Assembly: GCA_043228905.1 (NCBI GenBank)
Contig: JBHGNT010000015.1
Span: 11,284,001 to 11,348,000 of the forward strand
Origin: Azolla caroliniana
Lineage: Eukaryota > Polypodiophyta
Direction of reading: 5' to 3'
Length of the DNA: 64,000 nt
The notes under the pieces were generated by a model. The model saw only the letters and a list, made by a program, of their open reading frames with translations. It was not told where the DNA came from and ran no database searches. Shown here one piece after another: positions 1 to 10,469 of this stretch. Numbering within the stretch: position 1 is the first letter of the stretch; each line of letters opens with the position of its first letter. A program made the position numbers and the translations under genes.

Positions 1-640
1 CAAAGTGTCAAACAGTTTTTCTTGAGGAATCAATTTTTCATTTCTTCTCCAAGCTCTATTACATATGCTACAAAATACATATTAAGCCATTGTTTCTCCT
101 TCATTGGAGAGAACCTTAAGGCTATGACATATAGGAGCCTTCTACCATTTAAGGTGGTTCATTGTTGTACATATATAGTGAATGGTTATAGCAATTGAGA
201 ATTTTCTCAAAACCCTTGTTCTAGAGCTATGGACACAACTTAATTGTGCATTTTCCAAGACATTCATAAACATACCATCCATTTGATAAAAGCACCACAT
301 CATTTCTGCATAGCAAAAGCATGATGTCGACATTCCCAAAAGTAGCATTTTGAATGCCCTCTGGTTGTACAAAGTCATCAACTACTTGATCTCTTCATTG
401 ACACAACTTCAATAGTGACATTCTTGCTTAACGTCAATTGTGTTAGTGAAAATTTCTAACATTCCATTTCTCATTAGCACATGACATATCATATGTCATG
501 GATGTGAGAGGTTACAAGTATTCATTCACTTGGTTGTCGAATTCATTCATGCTTTCCGAAGGTGCCTACATGCCATTGTAGCGAAAGCTTTCTTGAAGTC
601 TACAAAGCAACTATAAATGACCCTTTACCTTCCAAAAAAC
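1..640 (-). pseudogene. Degenerate LINE reverse-transcriptase fragment
   Basis: Reading the minus strand, a CFVDFKKAF-like block near 590-625 resembles the FxDFxKAFD motif of LINE reverse transcriptases, and the same DNA (tctacaaagcarc) recurs in the clearer LINE copy near 55820. Further downstream on the minus strand, a frame at 142-381 contains CYAEMMW, which sits where LINEs have YADD followed by hydrophobic residues; the second catalytic Asp is gone. Several stops and frame changes separate the pieces, so this is a relic. The assignment rests on short motifs and could be wrong for the outer 150 bases. Confidence 0.35.
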
Positions 641-2135
641 TTTCCTCCATGAGGACCTAGGCATTTCAAGATGATAAATGATAAATTGATGTTTTCAAAC
701 ACCTTATTATCCCCTTCTTCCTAAATTCTTCAATCCATGCACATTGCTTTTCATGTCCAAATAGATTTGCCATAAGAAAACCAACCATTATTGTCCCATT
801 TTACGTCATTTATATTTCCCCCTTTTTATAAAGGTCCAAAATTATACTCTCATCGTGAGTGAGACATGACATGTTGCAACAATGCATGATGGAACATATA
901 ACTTGTCCAAGCATGTGTTCTCACACCTCTTTTATTCGAGAATTCCAGTATTCATACCCTAAAGATATTTTCCCCAATGACTTGGCAATTTTCTTAAGCC
1001 CCCTTATATAGTAAAGATGTCAAGCATATCGATAATAGACCTATAACACCATATATCATATGTTTGACTCTTCATATGTATATGTTTTTACAATGTATAT
1101 ACAAGTGTATAAGAGATAAATTACCACAATTCTTAACATGTTTCCCATCTAGGTTTTTCCAAATCTTACAACAAGCATGTGCATTGTCTTGGGTTTGGAG
1201 AAATCATCGATTAATCCCTCTTTCCAAAAAAGAAAAAAGAAAACCACACACACCTTTTGTGTGCATGGAGGTACTTTTAATGGTTTCTTTATCACCAAAT
1301 ATGTCTGTAATCATCGAGTAAATTTGGGTTTCTTGGCATTTACTAACAAACAATTTTTTCCCTCGAGCTATGTTTATTCCTTTGCAAGGCATGCTCTTCT
1401 AGGAAGATAATTTCTCTATGCGTGAGCCATGACATGCTTGAAATCTTCCCATTTGCATAAAGAACTAGTGTTGTATCATTTTAGGTCTCGATCCTTTGTA
1501 TACATAAAGTGCTCTTTTAGAGTCCATGCACATGTTTTTGCTTCCCGTTCTTTGTAATCCCATTGATATATTGTACATCTAATTGTTCTACTTTTTTTGT
1601 TTGAGCCATAAGTTCCGTGATAGAGGTTGCAAAAATGATATTGTTTTTGCTTACACATATTACTCATCTCATGCATTGTTTTGGATTTTTACTCAAATAC
1701 CCTCAAATGAATCACACTCATACTATCTTATAAGAACAACGAGAGATTGTCAAGGCTTGTTTGTTTCGCACATTCAAGTGCTTTTTTCAATGATGAAAAA
1801 ACTTGAAATCCTATAAACAAAAGGGACATTGTAGTATACAAGGATTGCTATGCTAGTAAGGACAAATACAGTACTTGCTGGACAAAAGTGGTGAGGAAAA
1901 CCAACAAAGAATATGTAGATCCAAAGGAGTCCTAGAGGCTAGGGCAAAAAATGATGTCCAAACCACCATCGAAGTGGGATTACATCCATTTTATCAAAGG
2001 ACTTATTGGCATCGAAGTGGGAATATGCAAGTCGAGGTGAGGTCTCGGAAGAAAATGCCAAAAGCACTACCATTTGAGTAGTCTCATGTAAAGTCGAGTT
2101 GAGCCGGCTTCTATTAGGAAGGAGCGAGAGGATAT
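641..2135. other. AT-rich stretch without a supported gene
   Basis: Only short reading frames are present, none with a recognisable motif or a repeated pattern of codon use. I see no LTR ends, no long tandem repeat and no tRNA-like sequence. It is probably decayed transposon or intergenic DNA upstream of the MIZ1-like gene. Confidence 0.5.
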
Positions 2136-2505
2136 GTGTATGTATGTATGTATGTATATATATATATAATACATCTCTATGAATAAAGCACAAGTTTGAA
2201 AGGAAAGGGGAAGGGGAGCGTGGGAAATCCGAAAAGGGGATTATAAGGAATGGATGGATGGGCGGTTTCACACTTGGGCGCGGACATTAGAAACCATCGT
2301 GTGAATCGTGCCTCCTTTATTTTTTAAAATTTTAGTTTCGCTTTTGTTTCCTTCAATCGAAGGAAGAGAGACGACACACAGTAACAAACAAACAAACAAA
2401 CAGTCAGAGCACGCCATAGCCACGCAGAGAAAAACGAGCAGAGAAAAGAGAGGGCCAGAAAGAACTTGTGTGTATGTATAATAACGCGCGCGCGCGCGTG
2501 CGTGT
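2136..2505. repeat. Cluster of microsatellites upstream of the MIZ1-like gene
   Basis: Three simple repeats lie close together: a TATG/TA run at about 2136-2168, a CAAA run at about 2383-2401, and an alternating CG run at about 2485-2500. They occupy 0.6-1.0 kb upstream of the MIZ1-like start codon. The CG run is alternating purine-pyrimidine and could adopt Z-DNA, but no function can be inferred from sequence alone. Confidence 0.7.
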
Positions 2506-3130
2506 TTGATTGATTGTTTGAGCTGTAGAGAGAAGATCATGCACTAAAGTGAGGGATCGATTTTGGAAGGGTGAAGAAATCTGAAGACTTTAAGGTCCGT
2601 GTTCAATGTTGTTCCTTTCTATTCTCTTCCTTTCTGCATCTTCCAAAACTTGATCTGCACAACCGTCCATCTTTTCACCCCATACCTATAGACATAGCAT
2701 TTCTTTTCTTTCTTTTTCTGCAGAAAGCGCCACATAATGGAATCTGTTTTTGTGTTTTCTTGCAGTAAACAACATCTGATGTTTTTGAGGGAGTACTCTG
2801 ACATCTTAGCTGCGAAGATCAGTCAATATATTCGAAGGAATTACACTAACGCCACCGCTGTCAAGCTCAGGAACGTTCGTAAAATATAGTGCTGATTCCA
2901 TAACTTTCAAGTTCAAAATTTTAGTCCATAGCCGCAGCGTTCTCTAGTAAACTAGAACGTCTGAAGGAAGGAAGAGCTCCCCCTCCTATCTCTGACTGGA
3001 ATATCGCCTGCAGATCAGATCAATACACTTTGCAATAACTAAATTTGCAGACAAGCTTGGGAGGAGGAGGTCTCTGCATCAATTCGAGCTATCTAATAGA
3101 AATCGACTTAAATTCTTAGCTGGTACAGCT
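2506..3130 (+). promoter_or_regulatory. Leader and promoter-proximal region of the MIZ1-like gene
   Basis: This stretch between the CG microsatellite and the start codon has no competing long frame. It contains pyrimidine-rich tracts ending in CAG (near 2720 and 2765, the second being cttgcag), which look like 3' splice sites, so a 5'-UTR intron is possible. No TATA box stands out. The ATG at 3131 follows tacagct, an acceptable plant context. Confidence 0.3.
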
Positions 3131-4027
3131 ATGGTAACTGAGATCAATAGCGATGACGATAAGATTCAGGAGGGAAGCTATGGCCATGGTGAGGTCGGTA
3201 AGGATTTTCATCATCATCGTCGTCATTATCAGCAATTCCATTGCTGGAGCTCTCTGCGTGCAATCTTTGGCATGATGCTTCCTTGCTGCGGATCATCATC
3301 ATCCTGCCACACCATGTCTAATAGTAACTCCACTTCTATAACCAACAGTACAGGAAAATTATCAGTGAATAGCAACACTTTCCTCATGAGCTCCGCGTCT
3401 TCTGTCACAGGCACCATCTTCGGCCAACGCAAAGGTAGGGTTAGCTTCTGTGTTCAGGAAGATCCCTGTGGTCCTCCCATTCTTCTTCTAGAGTTCGCCA
3501 TACCTACACACCTTCTTGTGAAAGAGATGCAGTCTGGCCTTCTCAGGATATCGCTAGAATGCGGAAAGACAAAGAAGAAAGAACAAATCTGTTGTGGAGA
3601 AGACGGCTACCATGAAGATGATGAAGGAGTTTGCTATAAGACTCTGCCTCTTTTCTCTGAGCCTGTGTGGAGCTTGTATTGCAATGGAAGGAAGGTGGGG
3701 TTTGCGATGAAGAAGACGGTAGCCAAGCTATCAGATAACTCTGATTCTGCCACAGCCAACCTCCTGAGCTTGATGCAGTCTGTGTCGACTGGAGCCGGCG
3801 TGATACCATCGAAGTTTAGCACAAGCAGCAATGGTGGAGGAGGTAGGAGAAGTGCAGAGAGTGTGGACACAATGGTAGAAGCAGAAGAATTTCAGGACGA
3901 GCTTATCTACATGAGAGCGACGTACGAGAGGGTTGTAGGATCTCCTGATTCTGAAGCTTTCCACATGGTGAGCCCTGATGGATCCAAGGCTTGTCAGGAG
4001 CTCAGCATCTTTCTTACTCGATCTTAG
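3131..4027 (+). CDS. MIZ1: MIZ1-like DUF617 protein, intact single exon
   Basis: The 298-residue protein is a member of the MIZU-KUSSEI1 (DUF617) family, plant-specific proteins of which Arabidopsis MIZ1 is needed for root hydrotropism and is associated with the endoplasmic reticulum. The N-terminal 90 residues are low-complexity (His-rich at 27-33, Ser/Asn-rich at 54-92). The family domain starts with GTIFGQRKGRV at about 94-104 and continues through PPILLLEFAIP (115-125), EMQSGLLRISLEC (132-144), FSEPVWSLYCNGRKVG (175-190), GAGVIP (221-226), ELIYMRATYERVVGSPDSE (257-275) and PDGSKACQELSIF (282-294). Length and lack of introns fit the family. The frame is uninterrupted, so this is probably a live host gene. 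Which paralogue of the family it is cannot be told from sequence alone. Confidence 0.9.
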   Translation: MVTEINSDDDKIQEGSYGHGEVGKDFHHHRRHYQQFHCWSSLRAIFGMMLPCCGSSSSCHTMSNSNSTSITNSTGKLSVNSNTFLMSSASSVTGTIFGQRKGRVSFCVQEDPCGPPILLLEFAIPTHLLVKEMQSGLLRISLECGKTKKKEQICCGEDGYHEDDEGVCYKTLPLFSEPVWSLYCNGRKVGFAMKKTVAKLSDNSDSATANLLSLMQSVSTGAGVIPSKFSTSSNGGGGRRSAESVDTMVEAEEFQDELIYMRATYERVVGSPDSEAFHMVSPDGSKACQELSIFLTRS

Positions 4028-5830
4028 CCATCCATACAGAAGAAGCAATTGCCATTGGCATCTCTAGGGAAGAAAGAGTGGATTGGATTGGCTGCATCAT
4101 GTGATTCTCCGCCATGAAAGCTTAGTTTGCTGTAGCGAGTGGATTGGATTGGTGGCCGTCGTTCTTCACGTTCCGCCTTTCGGTTTGGCGATGCTTAGAG
4201 AGAGTGAGAGTGAGAGAAAGAGTGGATATGGATATGGCTTCAGAACCGACGCCTCCACAAGGATTACTTTACTTTAATACTTTCACTAACTAAAAGGGGA
4301 GAATTACTAATGGTAAATACTAAAACCATTCATTCTCCTAAACTATAGAACTGTGGAGTCTCTTAATTAAGGGTCATTCATTCATTGACAGAGTGAGAAA
4401 GTAAGTGGTAGTTAGGAAGGAACCATCCATGATTCCATCCCCCAAGACACTCACTCTCTTTTGTACACACACATATACAATATGTATGTATGTATATCGC
4501 TCCACTACCGTCTCATCCCTATGTTTTGTAATTGCCCTTTTGGGGACTCTTCTTAATATATAATCTTTGTTTCATGTAAGCTGTACTGATTCTATTTACG
4601 CATGTTCTCTTTGGGACAGTTCAATCCTCATCATCTCCATAGGATCACTTGCACCACATGCTCCTTGCTACTCTCGCTTGCTTGCAGTGTCGCTCGCATA
4701 TAACTCCATCCCCCAGCTCTTTCTCAATACCATGTTAGTCTCTACATAATGTTCTCGGCCTTAAGACTTTTTCTTGGATTAATAAACTTGGTCCAAAGGC
4801 CCCATGACATGCTTCAACTTGAATGGTCCAAAACTTGGTCTTTGGGCCCTACAGACCTTTTCTCTTTAGTGATCTAGAATGAAGTCTGAACCCTTAATTA
4901 TTGATAAGTTCCTCTTAAACATATTCCTCATTTGGGGTGGCGCTTCCAAACTGTGTATCTTTTCCATGCAATTCATGCTATTTTGGTTCTCTAAATGTAA
5001 CGAGCCTCTAGTCTTAGTAGAGTATTGGCCCTTTAAAAATAAACATACAATTTTTTAAAATCTTTGAACGTATTATGCTCACGTAAGAATTAATTAATTA
5101 AGTTTTCAAATTTTGATTACCTCCATCATCATCGTGATTCATATATAAAAATGATCACCACCATGAAATTCATATATAAAAATGATCGAGTTATTTGATA
5201 TGGGACATGTATTTCTAGTGTCTTGATGTAGTTCGGTAACAAGGAGTATATAATGGATTGAAATACAAATGATAAACAACGAATATTTAGATTAAGAAAA
5301 GAATGGTTTTTTGTGCTTAAACACATAGACCACCATTGAACTAAGAATTAGGTGAACCCAAATATTACCATGGGTGTTTAACACCACCAAATATGACCTT
5401 AGAACGTTATGTTGTCGTTAGAACCCAAAATTTCTTTCATTCAAACAACATGAAAAATAAGATAAACGTTAATACTATGAACTTAGTTTTTGTTACAAAG
5501 ACATGATTGTTATTGTTACAAATATGTTGGATGGTAAAACACTCAAGAATAAAGGTCAATATCGAGGATCAAGCATCACAACAATTAAAGAGGTAAGTGT
5601 TTACTCAAATTGATAAAGATAAAGGCGTTTTCCAAAGAAGTAAACTAAAATGCAAGGTATATTATAAAAATCTTGATTGCCTCACATAAACTCAAGTATA
5701 TCCATTAGAAAGCAAGGATAAGCCATCAAAAACCTATAAATAGGACATGATTCTTAGAAAGAAAGATATACTAATGTTTTCTAAGATCAAATTTGGTCCA
5801 TGAAGCAATTGGTTACATGAAAATAGGATG
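4028..5830. other. 3' flank of MIZ1-like gene and AT-rich intergenic DNA
   Basis: The first few hundred bases probably include the 3' UTR; a GA-rich run lies near 4195-4225 and AT-rich candidates for polyadenylation near 4545-4570. Beyond that the sequence is AT-rich with only short frames. A short direct repeat, tcatatataaaaatgatc, occurs twice near 5139 and 5169. Confidence 0.45.
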
Positions 5831-5831
5831 T

Positions 5832-6180
5832 GTTGAGCAAGCAAGCTCAACGTGGGCCGGATCGGCCAAATAAGCCGAAAGCCGAATCGGATGAAGACTA
5901 ATTGGCTAGGCTCGGATTGGATTGGAGAGCCGGACCCATGTGCGAATCGGCAGGCCGTTAGCGGCATGCAACCCTAGCCTAGTAGATAAGCATATTTTTG
6001 GGAGTTAGTGTCTGTTCACTTAGTACGAGCATTGAAGTACTTGTCAGTACTTTTGTCGGTCCTTTTAAGGACTTATATAAAAAGTGCTCTCTAGCACATT
6101 TGTATGTACGAAGTTTTATAGAGTATTGTGGATTATTATTTTGAAATAGACGTTGTTGGGCCATTTATGCCCTATATGAG
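5832..6180 (+). mobile_element. Possible solo LTR remnant
   Basis: The segment begins TGTTGAGC, is more GC-rich than its surroundings, has a TATA-like cttatataaaaag near 6069 followed by a plausible transcript start, and ends in a GT-rich stretch, all typical of an LTR. I could not find a convincing target-site duplication or a second copy in the window, so the right boundary is a guess. Confidence 0.25.
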
Positions 6181-6199
6181 CAAGTCTCTAGGTGTGTAA

Positions 6200-6592
6200 G
6201 ATGCCTAGGTGGCCTATCCGATTGTTTCACTAGCACCATTGGTGTCATTATATTGCATGAAATTGCATCTTTCACGGAAAGATCATCGAAAATTCTTGTG
6301 CTGTTTAGAGGAAACCACATTTGGCCTACATACCCACTAAGGTATTGGCAATGAGGGTCTCAGTATGTAACCCTTTCTTCACAATCTCGGCATGTATTAC
6401 GCTACATTGATTGATGTCTCGAGTATCACCACAAACTTTCAAGCCAGAAACAAACACATATGTATTTGGCAAGATATTATGTGTTTGCATCTCCTTCATG
6501 AGGTTTAGTGCTTCCTCACCACGCTCATGTTCTACGTAACCAATTATTATTAATGCAGTCTATAGGATCACATCTTTGACTGTCAAGTTGTC
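6200..6592 (-). pseudogene. PPR-protein pseudogene fragment
   Basis: The minus strand encodes about one and a half pentatricopeptide repeats of the PLS type: after a DVIL-stop-TALI start there is GYVEHERGEEALNLMKEMQ, then ILPNTYVFVSGLKVCG, IHAEIVKKGLHTETLIANTL and a MYAKCG-like stretch interrupted by a stop. PPR proteins bind organellar RNA. At least four in-frame stops and one frame change make it a relic. The fragment stops abruptly where copia-related DNA begins in the opposite orientation at about 6633, so either the copia piece inserted here or a gene piece was captured. Confidence 0.7.
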
Positions 6593-6632
6593 AAAAATTT
6601 GACGTGTTACTTCAATCAATCCAATTTGACTC

Positions 6633-7227
6633 TCGGCCTCCTTTTCATGTTACTCCATATTTGGAGTGCTTTACCACATTTGATGCAGACAGCTATGGAA
6701 GAGTTTATCTTCGTAACCATAGTGCTTGTAATATTGATGGTATTGGCACCATTCACTTGTCTTTGGATAATGGTCAAGAGCTCGTGCTCAAAGATGTCAG
6801 GTATGTACCTGGCATTAAGAAATGTTTGCTATCTGTAAGACAAATGGATTTGCATGGTTACACCACATTATTCGATGGTGGATTGTGGAAATACTAGAAA
6901 GCATCTATGGTTATTGTGAAAGGTTGCAAAAGGGCACTCTGTACTGTTTCCAATGTAAAGCTTTACTTGGAAGGTTTCTTGCTATTGCTGAATTTGACTC
7001 TCATTTAGAGCTTTGGCATAAGAGATTTGGACATATGAGCCAAAAAGGACTTGAAGTCCTTTCTATTCTAAAAAGATTTGATGTTAAAGGATCAAAGCTG
7101 ATTTTTTGTAATGATTGTCTATTTGGCAAACAAGTGAGAAATTATTATTATTATTCTGATGTCAACAAATTTTTGGTCTCATCATTAGGGGTACCAATTA
7201 AACGATCCATAAAAAAAATAGCAAAGG
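6633..7227 (+). pseudogene. Copia fragment: protease end and GAG-pre-integrase domain
   Basis: Two overlapping frames read SFHVTP-like sequence, then LSLDNGQELVLKDVRYVPGIKK and LLSVRQMD, followed by LELWHKRFGHMSQKGLEVL and FCNDCLFGKQ. This is the order seen in Ty1/copia polyproteins: end of the aspartic protease, then the GAG-pre-integrase zinc-binding domain with HKRFGHMS and CNDCLFGK. A frameshift and a TAG near 6895 break it, and nothing of the integrase core, RT or RNase H follows. A second copy lies at about 61990-62646. Confidence 0.75.
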
Positions 7228-7433
7228 TAAGAACTCCAAATAAACCACCAAATATCCCACACAATTAACATATGGAATGAGCAACTACAAAGGGTGATTG
7301 ATGATTGGCAACAATGCACAACACAAACAAGCATCAATAGCTAATTATAGTCAATGATGACAAACACACATCACCACCAAAAACTTGAACTCCTAAATTT
7401 CTAAACTATACGTTGTCGATTTACATTGCTTGG

Positions 7434-7631
7434 TTATGATGGCAAAACAACACCCATAACAATGCTACAACTAAGAATCCCAAAGAAGATAAAATTAAGA
7501 AAATCAAGTACCAAGAAAATAGAATAAGATTGATGAATACATAACAACTTAATTAGTATGTCTTTCCACAAGGGGTGCTCTCCTATCGAAGCATTAGGAA
7601 AGCTAGAGCATCGACACAACGGGAGTGTCAA
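7434..7631 (-). CDS. Small hydrophobic ORF conserved in unit R
   Basis: A 65-codon frame whose core, ILIKL then FLVLDFLNFIFFGIL and IVMGVVLPS, is kept in the other two R copies (52080-52310 and 62856-63053) with substitutions. It would be a single-pass membrane peptide if translated. It has no ATG at its apparent start, so it may be an exon or simply conserved because the copies are young. No known family recognised. Confidence 0.25.
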   Translation of the reverse strand: MTLPLCRCSSFPNASIGEHPLWKDILIKLLCIHQSYSIFLVLDFLNFIFFGILSCSIVMGVVLPS

Positions 7632-7759
7632 TAATCCTGGCTAACCGCTGACTGAACACAGGTTATTGTACTGTAAAACGAATGTATAAATATAAAACAA
7701 AGAGAGGGACATTTGCATGTTTACATCTTCTAGCTAATCAACTAAGAGAGCATCAATCG

Positions 7760-8214
7760 TCAAATTGACTTGAAATATTCTGGAGTTACAACTTGAAGAG
7801 GGGTATTGTAGCCAGAACCCACAAAATCTTTAATACTAACAATACGAAGAATTACAAGAGTAATGATAATGACCCGCAACAATTTAATAGACTTGTTACC
7901 ATGATAATAAAACAAAACCAACATTGCAAACTTTCTTAACCATCGATTTAAAATGAAAAGAACTTCACAAACAAGACTATGGTAAACCATTAATTAACTT
8001 CACATGCGATAACTCCAGAAAACCCTAACAACCTTTTTGCAGTTTTTTTGTTCAAAAAATTTCTTTGACATATTCTGTAATCACATAAATATAACGGTAA
8101 AACGAACATAGCTAATTCATAAGAAAAGCAAAGAATAATGACGAGAGATGTATGGTAAGGAAGGAGATATACACAATGAAGCAGAAGTATCAGATGATCC
8201 GTAAAGATCTTCAC
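7760..8214 (-). CDS. Pair of small hydrophobic ORFs conserved in unit R
   Basis: Two adjacent minus-strand frames (7990-8214, 74 residues; 7760-7990, 76 residues) abut at a point where the stop of the first overlaps the start region of the second. The first has a Leu/Tyr-rich stretch (HLILLLHC, then LPYHTSLVIILCFSYELAM); the second has NRWLRKFAMLVLFYYHG. Both frames are open in all three R copies with around ten substitutions each, suggesting either recent spread or constraint. I do not recognise a family. They may be exons of one gene. Confidence 0.3.
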
Positions 8215-8354
8215 CTCATCAATTAAGATTCAACACAGAGAAAGAAAGCAGAGGAAGGATCCAATTTGAGGCGTACAAGATCATTAGGAGTTGTCTTCTT
8301 CTATAGTTTGTTCATCTCATCTTAAGACCTCTTTCTCTTCGTTTTCCTCTTTTT

Positions 8355-8604
8355 TTGTTTTACCCTCCTGGTATTTCCTCTAGAGTTTTGTTATTTGTTT
8401 TCTCTATATCAGCTTTCTCCTTATTCATGGCTATTAAAATGAAGCCATCTACCTCTTTTAGCTCTTCACTTAAGTTTCCCTTAGCTAAAGCCTTCTCTAT
8501 ATCTAGAAGTATTTCAACTTTTACTTTTAAATTTGATTCACTTGTTTCTTCTTCAAATAAATGTGTAGAGAACTTATTTCTTTTTTGCCTAAGCTCACGA
8601 AGCT
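8355..8604 (-). pseudogene. Frame-shifted continuation of the R coiled-coil gene
   Basis: Directly after the stop of the R gene, the minus strand stays coding-like in another frame: ELRQKRNKFSTHLFEEETSE, then DIEKALAKGNLSEELKEVDG and KEKADIEKTNNKTLEEIPGG before a stop. Copy 2 has the same frame relationship, so the shift is ancestral to these two copies; copy 3 carries an additional one-base deletion here. It may be the lost C-terminus, a downstream exon or a second cistron. Confidence 0.35.
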
Positions 8605-9371
8605 TTAGCTAAATGTCACTAGATCCACTCTCTCATAAGTTTCATGCTCCTTATCAAACTTTTGTTGTATTAAATTTAAAAGTTTTTTACGTGCACTGTC
8701 ACTCTCTAGAGCGAGCACATCGTAATATATAATATTTTTCTTTTTATTCTTTTTATTTAAAACTAATATTTCATACTCTTGTGGAGATATTTCATAAAAC
8801 TTATTAGCTAGTGTCTTTGTAAAAGTATGAGTGCTTTGTTCTAATTCATAAACTAAAGACATGACAAAAAGCAATTGGCTCGTACTAATATTTTGGTAGA
8901 TAGCACGTGCCTTTTCTTTAGCGTCCAAATTTATAATAGTTAATTTATGTTCTTTTATCTTTGCCTCTAAACTTTCTATCTTTTGGCTAAATTCTTCTTT
9001 GTTCTTTTCTACGATACCCTTTAAGCCCTCTACACTTTTAATTAAGTCATTTAACACCTTCGATGGTGAAGATTCAACCAAAAAGGTTATGTTTTCACCT
9101 GGTGAATCCTTCAACTCCTTTCTCTCCAATGGCGTTGAATCTATACGATAAACGTTATAGTTCTTCGTCTCTAAATCCCCTCGTATATTATCGCGGCTTG
9201 TCGGTAGCAACGACCCTAGCGTTGAAAATGCAGCTTTGTTGCTTCCACCTGAACAAAATAAAGGCTTAAATTAGTAACTCAAATAGTTGAATCCTTTATC
9301 TAATGTTCTTAATAAGTGATCCATTAAAGAGAATATTAACAATGATGAAAAAAAATACCTTGTGAATCCAT
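8605..9371 (-). CDS. Unrecognised coiled-coil gene of unit R, two-exon model
   Basis: I model a 13-base first coding exon (9371 to 9359, ATG GAT TCA CAA G), a donor GTATTT, an acceptor TTTTGTTCAG ending at 9249, and a second exon from 9248 to a TAG at 8605, giving 218 residues. The protein starts MDSQGGSNKAAFSTLG, has a polar N-terminal third, then a heptad-rich stretch (EKNKEEFSQKIESLEAK, then IKEHKLTIINLDAKEKA), a block QLLFVMSLVYELEQS, and a Lys-rich NKKNKKKN followed by a helical tail. No stop interrupts this copy, unlike copy 2. Splice sites are inferred by eye. I know no family with this combination; a structural or nuclear protein is possible but unsupported. Confidence 0.4.
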
Positions 9372-9600
9372 CTCCACGAGAAGATGGTGAATCACGAGTG
9401 TAAAAGTTACTTACCTACAGAAAGCACACAGGTGGGATCATTTAAGCCCGACACGTTAGAAAAGATAACAAAAAACTATGCAGAAAATTTTATACATAAA
9501 TCTTAACAAATCTTATACATACATACATCTTAACAAAAATACCCATTATTATACTTATTCTAACAACGAATAAAGGTTTTCTCGATACTAAATTCAAAGA

Positions 9601-10234
9601 AATGCTTAGTCACGTTGCCTTTTCTTGGGTCACTTCAATAACTCTCATGCATGCTTAACAAAAAGAGTCATACAAATTCTCAATTGCAATGTGAATGCAT
9701 AATTAGGAACTTTGCTTCGACCACCTTTGATAAAACATGGATTATGGTATCTAATTCACCACACAAGAACTTGCTCTTCAAATTCTTTATGTCCATTGAG
9801 ACTGAGGCCATCCATCCTTATTGATCGTATCCAACCTTATCTCATTACCAATATGAGTAATAATGCTGGTAGAGCCCTTACACTACTTCGCACTTGATCT
9901 CGCAAGTTAGGTATTCAAGTTGCATCATGGTATCAAAACGTAACAAATTTAAAGACACTTGCTCTTCACATGGTCAACATATAGTGCAATTCGTTCAAGA
10001 TATGCTGGCATACTAAGAGGGAGTGATAACTTAAGTGCCATACTTAAGACACCACCTAGAAGGTTGAGCTCATATGTGTATGCTTTATTAACATAGAGAC
10101 TTTGTGCTTCAACGTATGAATACCCCTTCTTAGGAAGGAGACATATATCAAGAACACATGTATACTCTAGTCCCATAGGTCATAATTGTCCTCTTTATGG
10201 ACGATAAAAATTCCAATTCTAATTCTAACTCTCT
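9601..10234. other. No supported feature
   Basis: AT-rich sequence with short frames only. A 75-codon minus-strand frame (9949-10176) has a vaguely copia-pol-like ending but no diagnostic motif. Confidence 0.4.
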
Positions 10235-10249
10235 CTCTTCTTCTCTTTT

Positions 10250-10460
10250 TATCGTAATTAGCTTACCTAATGGTAAGCTGTTACACTACAAGCACCTATG
10301 TCTCGGGTTCGAAACTGAATTTTCTCATCTCTCTATTACATACTTTATAGCAGTATCTCTCAATTCACTATATGCCACTATGGAATGTAGGGGTTGAACC
10401 CATGACCTCCTGGTCTCCATTGGGCAACCTTACCAACTAAGCTACATCCATCTCTCCCTC
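10250..10460 (+). repeat. SINE-like repeat with two convergent tRNA-like promoters
   Basis: On the plus strand TAGCTTACC..TGGTAAG (10258-10277) resembles a pol III A box and GGGTTCGAAAC (10305-10315) a B box about 45 bases later. On the minus strand the other end reads TAGCTTAGTTGGTAAGG and then GGGTTCAACCCC, again A-box and B-box spacing. The two modules point toward each other around a short AT-rich middle. A second copy lies at 47690-47838 continuing at 51034-51095, split by a copia element. No full cloverleaf can be folded from either end, so it is a SINE-like repeat, not a tRNA gene. Confidence 0.5.
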
Positions 10461-10469
10461 TCCCTCTCC

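Larger units (their letters stand above)
7228..9600 (-). repeat. Repeat unit R, copy 1 (unrecognised)
   Basis: From the phrase aaggtaagaactccaaataa near 7227 to the TACATACATACATC-containing tail near 9540, this unit is found again at 51916-54300 and 62647-64000. Copies 1 and 3 also share the copia fragment immediately upstream; copy 2 does not, so that junction marks the true edge of R. All copies keep the same minus-strand reading frames: a coiled-coil gene and three small hydrophobic ORFs. I find no LTRs, terminal inverted repeats or target-site duplication. It could be a dispersed gene family, a non-autonomous transposon or captured host DNA. Confidence 0.6.

Noticed and set aside
8590-8625. 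Programmed frameshift joining the R gene to its downstream frame
   Set aside because: No slippery heptamer or obvious downstream structure; an ancestral frameshift or exon boundary is simpler.
10250-10460. A functional tRNA gene
   Set aside because: A- and B-box words are present but no acceptor stem, anticodon arm or complete cloverleaf can be formed.
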